A program made the translations under genes and the position numbers. From positions 29,292 through 93,291 of the forward strand of contig NZ_JAQOWX010000005.1 of assembly GCF_028462495.1 (NCBI RefSeq): a DNA stretch of 64,000 nt, written 5' to 3'. Shown here one piece after another: positions 57,977-64,000 of this stretch. This DNA comes from Roseateles_E sp005503085. GTDB lineage: Bacteria > Pseudomonadota > Gammaproteobacteria > Burkholderiales > Burkholderiaceae_C. The first letter of the stretch is position 1. Each line of letters starts with the position of its first letter. The notes below the pieces were generated by a model. It did no database searches, was not told the origin of the DNA, and worked only from the letters and a program-made list of their open reading frames with translations.

Positions 57977-58014
57977 CCCTCCCTCGCTGACCCTCGCCTT
58001 CGGGCGAAGCCGAA

Positions 58015-58043
58015 CCTGTGATCAGCCGATCACGGGTTTTCTT
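58015..58043 (+). terminator. Intrinsic terminator after the cysteine-repeat protein gene
   Basis: CC-GTGATC and GATCAC-GG arms around the loop AGCC (58024-58027), followed by TTTTCTTATTT. A second GC hairpin (TCGCC-TTC-GGGCGA) lies just upstream at about 57993-58006. The tail reaches the stop codon of the convergent DUF1488-like gene. Confidence 0.75.
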
Positions 58044-58308
58044 ATTTCTGGTGCTGCTCGGGTCGCAGATCGAACTCGCGCAGCATCACCGGCTCCAGCG
58101 CGCCCTGGGCGACGCGGCGCTGCACGGCCAGGGCCAGCTCGGCCGAGAAGGCCTCGAAGGTCTCCAGCGGATCCTCGTCCTGCGAGCCGGGGCGGAAACA
58201 ATGATGCAGGGTCGCGCGGCTGACGCTGGCGCCCACCTGTCCGGTGCCGACCGGAACATAGAAGCGGACGGTTTCCGAAGGCTGGTGAAAAAAAGCGGCG
58301 TGCGACAT
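58042..58308 (-). CDS. Small DUF1488-like protein
   Basis: An 88-residue cytoplasmic protein with VRFYVPVGTGQVGASVSRATLHHCFR and a helical end (FEAFSAELALAVQRRVAQGALEPVMLREFDL). The first part resembles DUF1488 proteins, which are small and uncharacterised. It lies alone, convergent to the cysteine-repeat gene and divergent from arsR with a 180-bp gap. The assignment is tentative. Confidence 0.6.
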   Translation of the reverse strand: MSHAAFFHQPSETVRFYVPVGTGQVGASVSRATLHHCFRPGSQDEDPLETFEAFSAELALAVQRRVAQGALEPVMLREFDLRPEQHQK

Positions 58309-58467
58309 GGTGGGGCCTGCGGTTGACTGCGTGCGGCGCGAGGCCGGGAGTGGTGTTGCCCGTCTGTGCCGGCTTCCCGTCCGAGGCTAACCCGTATTCG
58401 TTCGCAGCGTGGGATTGTTTTGCGGCGATGCGGGCGCGGCCCTTTAGGGGCTTGTTATTTATTCTGT

Positions 58468-58487
58468 ATTTCGATTAAGATGGAAAT
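58468..58487. promoter_or_regulatory. Probable ArsR operator
   Basis: An inverted repeat ATTTC-n10-GAAAT whose right arm ends at the base before the arsR ATG. It resembles the imperfect dyads bound by ArsR/SmtB repressors and overlaps the likely promoter/start region (an AT-rich TTATTTATTCTGTATTT stretch). ArsR bound here would shut off the whole downstream operon until arsenite is present. Confidence 0.5.
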
Positions 58488-58817
58488 ATGGAAGAACAGC
58501 AAGTCATCAAATCCCTGGCCGCACTGGCCCAGGCCGCGCGGCTGCAGGTGTTCCGGGCCCTGGTTGTGGCCGGGCCGGCAGGCCTGACGCCCAGCGCCTT
58601 GGCCGAGCACCTGGCGCTGCCCGCCTCGACGCTGTCCTTTCACCTGAAGGAGCTGTTGCATGCCGGCCTGGTCTCGCAAGAGCGTGATGGTCGCCACCTG
58701 ATCTATCGCGCCGCCTATGAGCAGATGAACGCCCTGCTGGCCTATCTGGCCGCCAACTGCTGCCAGGGTGAGGCCTGCCTGGACCAGACGGCTGCCGCCG
58801 GCTGCGCCCACTGCTGA
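58488..58817 (+). CDS. arsR: ArsR-family arsenite-responsive repressor
   Basis: A 109-residue winged-helix repressor. The recognition part is LPASTLSFHLKELLHAGLVSQERDGRHLIYRA (about 44-75). The As(III)-binding cysteines are at the C-terminus: Cys91, Cys92 and Cys97 in ANCCQGEAC, with two more in GCAHC at 106 and 109. This position matches ArsR types of the Acidithiobacillus kind rather than the E. coli type with cysteines in the DNA-binding helix. It is the first gene of the arsenic operon. Confidence 0.93.
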   Translation: MEEQQVIKSLAALAQAARLQVFRALVVAGPAGLTPSALAEHLALPASTLSFHLKELLHAGLVSQERDGRHLIYRAAYEQMNALLAYLAANCCQGEACLDQTAAAGCAHC

Positions 58818-58861
58818 GGCCCCCATCTCACTTTCTTCCCTTTCTTTCGCCGAGGTTTTAT

Positions 58862-59359
58862 ATGTCCGACGAGAAGATCTACCAGGTGCTGTTCCTGTGC
58901 ACCGGCAACTCTGCCCGCTCCATCCTGGCCGAGGGCCTGATGAACCATCTGGGCCGAGGACGTTTCGTGGCCCACTCGGCCGGCAGCCATCCGGCCGGCG
59001 CGGTCAATCCGCTGGCACTGCAGACCCTGTCGCAGCTGCAGATTGCCAGCGGCAATTTCCGCAGCAAGAGCTGGGACGAGTTCGCGCAGCCGGGCGCGCT
59101 CGAACTCGACTTCGTCTTCACCGTCTGCGACAAGGCCGCCGGCGAGGTCTGCCCGCTGTGGCCGGGCCAACCGATGACCGCGCACTGGGGGGTGGAAGAC
59201 CCCTCGGCTGTCGAAGGCTCGGACGAGACCAGGCTTCGCGCCTTCATGGACACGGCTGTGATCCTGAAGCGCCGCATCGAGCTGATGCTGGCCCTGCCGC
59301 TGGCCACGCTGGACAAGCTTTCGCTGCAGCGCGAGCTCAGCAGCGTCGGCAAGGCCTGA
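58862..59359 (+). CDS. arsC: Arsenate reductase, low-molecular-weight phosphatase type (copy 1)
   Basis: A 165-residue LMW-phosphatase-fold arsenate reductase. The active loop CTGNSARS gives catalytic Cys13 and Arg19; FVFTVCDKAAGEVCPLWPGQP has two further cysteines (near residues 97 and 104) that can serve in the disulfide relay. It reduces As(V) to As(III) using thioredoxin or glutaredoxin. It is 44 bp downstream of arsR and followed 21 bp later by a second, clearly different arsC. Confidence 0.93.
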   Translation: MSDEKIYQVLFLCTGNSARSILAEGLMNHLGRGRFVAHSAGSHPAGAVNPLALQTLSQLQIASGNFRSKSWDEFAQPGALELDFVFTVCDKAAGEVCPLWPGQPMTAHWGVEDPSAVEGSDETRLRAFMDTAVILKRRIELMLALPLATLDKLSLQRELSSVGKA

Positions 59360-59380
59360 ACCCGCCAGATTGGAAGCGCA

Positions 59381-59893
59381 ATGACTGTCCATGTATTGAT
59401 TCTCTGCACCCACAACTCGGCCCGCAGCGTGCTTTCCGAGGGCATGCTGAACCACTTGGCCGCGCGCCTGGGCCGCGATGTCCGTGCGCACAGCGCCGGC
59501 AGCGCACCCAGCGGGCGATTGAACCCCTTCGCCATCGAAGCGCTGAACAAGGCCGGCATCGAGACCGCCGCCTACCGCAGCAAGAGCTGGGACGAGTTCA
59601 CCGGCCCCGAGGCGCCGCCGTTGTCCATCGTGATCACCGTCTGCGACAGCGCTGCGGCCGAGCAATGCCCGGTGTTCTTCGGAGCGAACCGTGATGGAGG
59701 CCAGCCGGTCAAGGTGCACTGGGGCTATGCCGATCCGTCGAACGCCGAAGGTGGCGACGAGGGCAAGCGCCGCGCCTTCGAGCTGACCCGCCAGGCGATC
59801 GCCTATCGCATGCTGCAACTGCTGCTGCTGCCGCTGGAGTCGCTGAGCAAGCCGGAGCTGCTGGCGGCGCTGAACGCCATCGAGAAGAGCTGA
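59381..59893 (+). CDS. arsC: Arsenate reductase, low-molecular-weight phosphatase type (copy 2)
   Basis: A 170-residue reductase of the same fold as the preceding gene but with the loop CTHNSARS (Cys9, Arg15), the form seen in many thioredoxin-linked ArsC proteins. VITVCDSAAAEQCPVFFGA supplies the resolving cysteines. An alignment by eye shows shared YRSKSWDEF / FRSKSWDEF and HWGYADPSNAEG / HWGVEDPSAVEG blocks, so the two are old paralogues rather than a recent copy. Confidence 0.93.
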   Translation: MTVHVLILCTHNSARSVLSEGMLNHLAARLGRDVRAHSAGSAPSGRLNPFAIEALNKAGIETAAYRSKSWDEFTGPEAPPLSIVITVCDSAAAEQCPVFFGANRDGGQPVKVHWGYADPSNAEGGDEGKRRAFELTRQAIAYRMLQLLLLPLESLSKPELLAALNAIEKS

Positions 59894-59904
59894 GGGCGCC
59901 GGGC

Positions 59905-60600
59905 ATGCATGCAAGCACCTCCCAGAAGCTGCTGGCCGAGGGCCTGGGCACCGCGCTGCTGCTGGCCGTGGTCATCGGTTCGGGCCTGATGGCCGAGCGC
60001 CTGTCCGGCGGCAATGTGGCGATCGCGCTGCTGGCCAATACCTTGGCCACGGTGGGTGGCCTGTACATCCTGATCGAGGTCTTCGGCCCCGTCAGCGGTG
60101 CGCATTTCAACCCGGCCGTCAGCGCCGTGATGGCTTGGCGCGGCGAGCTGCCCCCGGCCGCTTTGCTGCCCTATATCGGCGCCCCGTTGCTGGGCGCCAT
60201 GTTGGGCGCCTGGCTGGCCCATGCGATGTTCGATCTGAGCATCCTGCAGTTCTCCAGCAAGCTCAGGAGCGGCACCGGGCAGTGGATCGCCGAGGGCGTG
60301 GCCACCTTCGGCCTGCTGCTGGTGATACTGCGGGCGCCGGCTTCGCGGGTGGCGGCCATGGTCGCAGCCTATATCGGCGCGGCCTACTGGTTCACCGCCT
60401 CGACCTCCTTTGCCAACCCGGCCGCTGTGTTCGGCCGCATGTTCAGCGACAGCTTCGCCGGCATTGCGCCGGCCAGCGCACCGGGTTTTGTCCTCGCCGA
60501 GCTGCTGGGCGCCGCGCTGGCGCTGGGCGTGCACCGGCTGCTGCGGCCGGTGGCCGCCCGCCAGTCTTCCAGTGAATCTGCCTCCCAGCGCCATGTCTGA
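59905..60600 (+). CDS. aqpS: Aquaglyceroporin (AqpS-like arsenite channel)
   Basis: A 231-residue MIP-family channel with six spans. The two half-helices carry NPA motifs at FNPAVS (69-71) and ANPAAVFGR (171-173). In several ars operons, such as that of Sinorhizobium meliloti, an aquaglyceroporin takes the place of an ArsB pump and lets As(III) leave down its gradient. No ArsB or Acr3 gene is seen in the window, which supports that role. Its end overlaps the arsH start by 8 bp. Confidence 0.92.
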   Translation: MHASTSQKLLAEGLGTALLLAVVIGSGLMAERLSGGNVAIALLANTLATVGGLYILIEVFGPVSGAHFNPAVSAVMAWRGELPPAALLPYIGAPLLGAMLGAWLAHAMFDLSILQFSSKLRSGTGQWIAEGVATFGLLLVILRAPASRVAAMVAAYIGAAYWFTASTSFANPAAVFGRMFSDSFAGIAPASAPGFVLAELLGAALALGVHRLLRPVAARQSSSESASQRHV

Positions 60601-61324
60601 ACCCCTGTTTCCGCAAGCCAGCTTGCCGGCTCTGCAGCCGGCCCTGTTCGAGCCACCGACCCAGGAGCGCCTGAGCGTGGCCGCGCCGGCCCGGCACCGG
60701 CCGCGCTTCCTGCTGCTCTACGGCTCGCTGCGCGAGCGCTCCTACAGCAAGCTGGCCGTGCTGGAAGCCGGCCGGCTGCTGGAGGCCATGGGCGCCGAGG
60801 TGCGCGTCTTCGACCCGGCCGGCCTGCCGCTGGTGGATGGCGCGCCGGACACGCACCCCAAGGTGCAGGAACTGCGCGCGCTGGCCCAGTGGTCCGAGGG
60901 CATGGTCTGGTGCTCGCCCGAGCGCCATGGCGCGATGACCGGGCTGATGAAGACCCAGATCGACTGGATCCCGCTGAGTAGCGGAGCGGTGCGCCCGACC
61001 CAGGGCAAGACCCTGGCGGTGATGCAGGTCTCGGGCGGCAGCCAGTCCTTCAATGCGGTCAACCAGATGCGCATCCTCGGCCGCTGGATGCGCATGCTGA
61101 CCATCCCGAACCAGAGTTCGGTGGCCAAGGCCTTCCAGGAGTTCGACGAGGCCGGCCGCATGAAGCCCTCCAGCTACTACGACCGCATCGTCGATGTGAT
61201 GGAGGAGCTGATGAAGTTCACCCTGCTGACCCGCGATGTCTCGCCCTACCTGGTGGACCGCTACAGCGAGCGCAAGGAAGACGCCGAGGCGCTGAGCCGG
61301 CGCGTCAACCAGGCCAAGATCTAG
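60593..61324 (+). CDS. arsH: ArsH organoarsenical oxidase (NADPH:FMN oxidoreductase)
   Basis: A 243-residue flavodoxin-like enzyme. The FMN phosphate loop is LLYGSLRERSYSKL (around 41-54); further family blocks are WCSPERHGAMTGLMKTQIDWIPL and QVSGGSQSFNAVNQMRILGRWMRM. ArsH oxidises trivalent methylated and aromatic arsenicals to less toxic pentavalent forms with NADPH. The start is an ATG inside the end of the channel gene; the reading frame extends upstream but only as shadow. Confidence 0.95.
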   Translation: MSEPLFPQASLPALQPALFEPPTQERLSVAAPARHRPRFLLLYGSLRERSYSKLAVLEAGRLLEAMGAEVRVFDPAGLPLVDGAPDTHPKVQELRALAQWSEGMVWCSPERHGAMTGLMKTQIDWIPLSSGAVRPTQGKTLAVMQVSGGSQSFNAVNQMRILGRWMRMLTIPNQSSVAKAFQEFDEAGRMKPSSYYDRIVDVMEELMKFTLLTRDVSPYLVDRYSERKEDAEALSRRVNQAKI

Positions 61325-61332
61325 AGCGCCCG

Positions 61333-62421
61333 ATGGACCGCCCCGACGTGCTCATCATCGGCGGTGGTCAGGCGGCGTTGTCGCTCGGCTATTTCCTGCG
61401 CCGCAGCCAGCGCAGCTTCCTGATCCTCGATGCCGAGGACGGCCCCGGCGGCGCCTGGCGCCATGCCTGGCGCTCGCTGCGCCTGTTCTCGCCGGCGCAG
61501 TGGAGCTCGCTGGCGGGCTGGCCGCTGCCGCCCGAGCCGGGCCAGAGCTATCCCTCGCGCGAGCATCTGCTGGACTATCTGGCGCGTTACGAGCAGCGCT
61601 ATGAGTTGCCGATTGAGCGGCCGGTGCATGTCGACAGCGTCGCGACCTCGCCCGAGGGCCTGGTCGTCCGGGCCGGCGCGCGCCAGTGGCGGGCCCGCAG
61701 CGTGGTCAGCGCCACCGGCAGCTGGCGCCATCCGGTCGTGCCGGTCTATCCGGGCCAGGCCGTCTATCGCGGCCGCCAGCTGCATTCGGCCCACTATCAA
61801 GACCCGACCCCGTTTGCCGGCCAGCGCGTGCTGGTCGTGGGCGGTGGCAACTCCGGCGCACAGATCCTGGCCGAGCTGTCGGAACATGCGGCGCAGACCA
61901 TCTGGGTCACCGAGCGGCCGCCGCAGTTCCTGCCCGACGAGGTCGACGGCCGGGTGCTGTTCGAGCGCGCCACCGCGCGCTGGCGGGCCCAGCAGCGCGA
62001 TGAGCCGGTCGAGGAGTTGCCCGGCGGCTTCGGCGACATCGTGATGGTGCCGCCGGTGCGGGCCGCGCGCGAACGCGGCGTGCTGACGGCGCGTCCGCCC
62101 TTCGAGCGCTTCACGGCCGAGGGCGTGGTCTGGCCCGATGGCCGGGCGCAGGCTTTTGATGCGGTGATCTGGTGCACCGGCTTCCAGCCCGCGCTGGACC
62201 ATCTGGCGCCGCTGGGCCTGCCGGACCCGGGCACCGGCCGCATCGCGGTGAACGGCACGCGCAGCGTCGACGAGCCGCGGCTGTGGCTGCTCGGCTATGG
62301 CGACTGGGTCGGTGCGGCCTCGGCCACCCTGGTCGGCGTGATGCGCAGCGCGCGCAGCACGGCGCTGGAGATCGACCACTACCTGAGCCAACTGGACGCG
62401 CCGGCCGGGCCGACGCACTGA
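61333..62421 (+). CDS. arsO: Flavin-dependent monooxygenase of arsenic operons (ArsO-like)
   Basis: A 362-residue FAD/NAD(P)-binding protein. The first dinucleotide site is IIGGGQAALSLGY (8-20), the second VVGGGNSGAQ (168-177), and SATGSWRHP is the third conserved block. Together they match the flavin-binding monooxygenase group called ArsO, found in ars operons with an unclear role, perhaps in organoarsenical handling. It starts 8 bp after arsH. A hairpin with GGCG and CAGC arms right after the stop may attenuate transcription. Confidence 0.88.
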   Translation: MDRPDVLIIGGGQAALSLGYFLRRSQRSFLILDAEDGPGGAWRHAWRSLRLFSPAQWSSLAGWPLPPEPGQSYPSREHLLDYLARYEQRYELPIERPVHVDSVATSPEGLVVRAGARQWRARSVVSATGSWRHPVVPVYPGQAVYRGRQLHSAHYQDPTPFAGQRVLVVGGGNSGAQILAELSEHAAQTIWVTERPPQFLPDEVDGRVLFERATARWRAQQRDEPVEELPGGFGDIVMVPPVRAARERGVLTARPPFERFTAEGVVWPDGRAQAFDAVIWCTGFQPALDHLAPLGLPDPGTGRIAVNGTRSVDEPRLWLLGYGDWVGAASATLVGVMRSARSTALEIDHYLSQLDAPAGPTH

Positions 62422-62471
62422 GGCGGCAGCCCATCGCTGCGCCGCCCTCATCTTTGACTAGATAGATGCTA

Positions 62472-62517
62472 TTGACAACCAAATCCGCGAGGACTACCGT
62501 GCGAGCAACTAGTTGCT
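62472..62517 (+). promoter_or_regulatory. Promoter and palindromic operator of the MarR-type regulator gene
   Basis: TTGACA (62472-62477), a 17-bp spacer and TACCGT (62495-62500; only three of six bases match) form a possible promoter. A perfect 14-bp palindrome AGCAACTAGTTGCT (62504-62517) follows at the transcription start region. The half ACTAG...TGCTAT is also found upstream of the -35 (about 62457-62471), so regulator binding at two places is plausible. This suggests that the MarR and fusion genes form a separately controlled unit. Confidence 0.55.
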
Positions 62518-62529
62518 ATCCACAACCTC

Positions 62530-63009
62530 ATGAATACCTCCTCCGCCTCGGCCGGCGAACTGCTGCGCGAAGTGGCGCGGCTCTACACCCGGGCCCAGCG
62601 CCTGGTGGCCGACTGCTGCCAGACCACGCCGACCCAGTGCCACATCCTGACCGAGCTGGCTCGGGCTGGTGTCGCGCTGCCCATGTCGGAGCTGGGCACG
62701 CGGCTGCTGCTGGAGAAGAGCTGGGTCAGCCGCGCCGTCGAGGGCCTGGCGGCCAAGGGCCTGGTCCTCAAGACCGACAACCCCGTCGATGCGCGCAGCT
62801 GGCTGGTGGGTCTGAGCCCGGCTGGCGAGGCACGGGTTAGCGAGCTCAACGGCTTGCTGGACGGCCATGCGGAGCAACTGCTGGCCACGCTTGCAGCCCC
62901 GCAGCGCGAAGCGGTGCAAACCGCGCTGCTGCTGCTGCTCAAAACCCTGCGGGCGGATCACAGCGCGATGTGCTGCCTGCCCGCCAGCGAACGGAACAAG
63001 GACGGATAA
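62530..63009 (+). CDS. MarR-family regulator with two cysteine clusters
   Basis: A 159-residue winged-helix protein (MSELGTRLLLEKSWVSRAVEGLAAKGLVLKTDNPVDARSWLVGLS around 52-96). Unlike most MarR proteins it has cysteines Cys29, Cys30 and Cys37 in ADCCQTTPTQCHIL near the N-terminus and Cys148-Cys149 in MCCLP near the C-terminus. MarR dimers bring N- and C-terminal helices together, so these could form a thiol site for arsenite or an organic arsenical. It lies 3 bp before the ArsN2 fusion gene and after arsO. Confidence 0.9.
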   Translation: MNTSSASAGELLREVARLYTRAQRLVADCCQTTPTQCHILTELARAGVALPMSELGTRLLLEKSWVSRAVEGLAAKGLVLKTDNPVDARSWLVGLSPAGEARVSELNGLLDGHAEQLLATLAAPQREAVQTALLLLLKTLRADHSAMCCLPASERNKDG

Positions 63010-63012
63010 ATC

Positions 63013-64000
63013 ATGACCACCCTCCCTATCTCCCTGCGCCAGGCCGGCCCGGCCGACTGGCCCGCGATCAGCGCGCTGCTCGGCGCCCACCGGTTGCCGC
63101 TGGACGGCGCCCGCGAGCATCTCGCTCACTTCCTGCTGGCCCAGCAGGGCGGCGAACTGGTCGGCTGCGCCGGCATCGAGCGCTACGGCGATATCGGCCT
63201 GCTGCGCTCGGTGGCGGTGGCGCCCGGGCTGCAGCAGCAAGGCATCGGCGCCCGCTTGCTGGCCATGCTCTTCGAGGAGGCCCGGCGGCGCGGCCTGCGC
63301 CGGCTCTTCCTGCTGACGACGACGGCCGCCGGCTATTTCGAGCGTCTGGGCTTCGAGCAGGTCGAACGCGCCGCGCTGCCCGCCGCACTGCAGGCCTCGG
63401 CCGAGTTGCGCGGCGCCTGCCCGGCCTCGGCCACCGCGATGGCGCTGCTGCTGGTTGAGGACGATGCCCCGACCCAGGCTGGCTCCGCCGGCGATCTGCC
63501 GGTGGCCGTGCTGGGCGCCGGCCCGGTGGGTCTGGCCGCTGCCGCCCACTTGCTGGAGCGCGGCATCACGCCGCTGATTCTGGAGGCGGGGGCCTCGGTT
63601 GGTGCGCACCTGCTGGATTACGGCCATGTGCGCCTGTTCTCGCCCTGGCGCTACAACCTCGACGCCGCGATGGCCCGCCAGCTGCGCGCCGGTGGCGGCT
63701 GGCAGGCGCCACCCGAGGACGAGCTGCCGCTGGCGCGAGAGATCGTCGAGCGGGTGCTCCAGCCCTATGCCGCGCTGCCGGCAGTGGCGGCCGCGCTGCG
63801 GCTCGGCACCCGCGTGACGGCGCTCAGCCGCGAGGGCTTCGACAAGGTCAAGACCACCGGCCGCGAGCAGGCGGCGTTCGTGATCCGCGCCACGCAGAGC
63901 GATGGCCGGACCCTCGAGCTGCGCGCCCGCGCGGTGATCGACGCCACCGGCACCTGGGGCCAACCCAACCCGGCCGGTGCCAACGGCCTGCCGGCGCTGG
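63013..64000 (+). CDS. arsN2: ArsN2-type GNAT acetyltransferase fused to an FAD/NAD(P)-binding flavoprotein (runs off right edge)
   Basis: The ATG follows MarR by 3 bp and the frame has no stop to the window end (329 residues visible). Residues 1-148 match ArsN2-type acetyltransferases: VGCAGIERYGDIGLLRSVAV, then QQQGIGARLLAML and FLLTTTAAGYFERLGFEQV. A short linker (EDDAPTQAGSAGDLP, 149-162) leads to a flavoprotein with a dinucleotide site VLGAGPVGLAAAAHL (166-180), VRLFSPWRY near 207 and DATGTWGQPNP near 310. The acetyltransferase presumably protects against an amine-bearing arsenical; the flavoprotein partner is unassigned. The domain order suggests two successive steps. Confidence 0.88.
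   Translation, partial: MTTLPISLRQAGPADWPAISALLGAHRLPLDGAREHLAHFLLAQQGGELVGCAGIERYGDIGLLRSVAVAPGLQQQGIGARLLAMLFEEARRRGLRRLFLLTTTAAGYFERLGFEQVERAALPAALQASAELRGACPASATAMALLLVEDDAPTQAGSAGDLPVAVLGAGPVGLAAAAHLLERGITPLILEAGASVGAHLLDYGHVRLFSPWRYNLDAAMARQLRAGGGWQAPPEDELPLAREIVERVLQPYAALPAVAAALRLGTRVTALSREGFDKVKTTGREQAAFVIRATQSDGRTLELRARAVIDATGTWGQPNPAGANGLPAL

Noticed and set aside
1..64000. CRISPR arrays, tRNA or rRNA genes, insertion sequences, prophage
   Set aside because: No regularly spaced repeats, cloverleaf-like segments, transposase motifs or phage structural genes were recognised on reading; a tRNAscan and IS search would settle this.

Overview
The window looks like a piece of a high-GC chromosome from a betaproteobacterium of the order Burkholderiales, probably near Roseateles, Paucibacter or Mitsuaria. 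This is inferred from very GC-rich third positions, from conserved blocks (hda - HAD phosphatase - pcnB - folK; DUF47 - Pit transporter; rpsP - rimM - trmD - rplS - NUDIX - CobD/CbiB; argD-argF beside DUF3579), and from a Bug-type solute receptor. No rRNA, tRNA, insertion sequence, phage gene or CRISPR array was seen.

Layout. 1-3.8 kb: a SulP-type anion transporter (cut by the window edge) behind a large class III nucleotide cyclase/ATPase/TPR regulator. 3.9-11.3 kb: a TetR repressor divergent from a three-gene RND efflux operon (outer-membrane lipoprotein, adaptor lipoprotein, pump) and a short-chain dehydrogenase; the 67-bp gap carries a TetR-like dyad over the -35 box. 11.4-18.2 kb: a GntR-controlled catabolic locus (aminotransferase, hydratase, Bug receptor on one side; regulator and a 990-residue FAD/Fe-S D-2-hydroxyacid dehydrogenase on the other) with two near-identical palindromic operators. 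18.2-25.8 kb: alpha-glucan use (cyclomaltodextrinase-like enzyme, secreted alpha-amylase, divergent pullulanase, TPR lipoprotein). 25.8-34.2 kb: YkgJ protein, kinase-USP fusion, phosphoesterase, solute-binding protein, argF/argD, DUF3579, a possible 38-residue membrane protein, M14 peptidase and alpha/beta hydrolase. 34.2-47.7 kb: housekeeping genes (rpsT, murJ, SirB1-like, hda, pcnB, folK, DUF47/pit, TM2, GNAT, rpsP-rimM-trmD-rplS, NUDIX, CobD/CbiB). 47.8-58.3 kb: Tim44-like protein, chemoreceptor, a run of small enzymes (SDR, DUF938, RluA, dual-specificity phosphatase), a TPR gene broken by an assembly join, thioesterase, antiporter and small envelope proteins.

58.4 kb to the right edge is the most interesting part: an arsenic island of arsR, two different arsC genes, an aquaglyceroporin, arsH, arsO, a cysteine-rich MarR-type regulator, and a gene that fuses an ArsN2-type acetyltransferase to an FAD/NAD(P)-binding flavoprotein and continues past the edge. 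No ArsB or Acr3 pump is visible. The expected logic is reduction of arsenate by ArsC, loss of arsenite through the channel, and handling of organic arsenicals by ArsH, ArsO and the ArsN2 fusion.

One sequence flaw matters. Position 53353 is an N flanked by two copies of the same 186-bp sequence. Removing 187 bp restores a complete 362-codon TPR gene, so this is an unmerged contig overlap rather than a real duplication.
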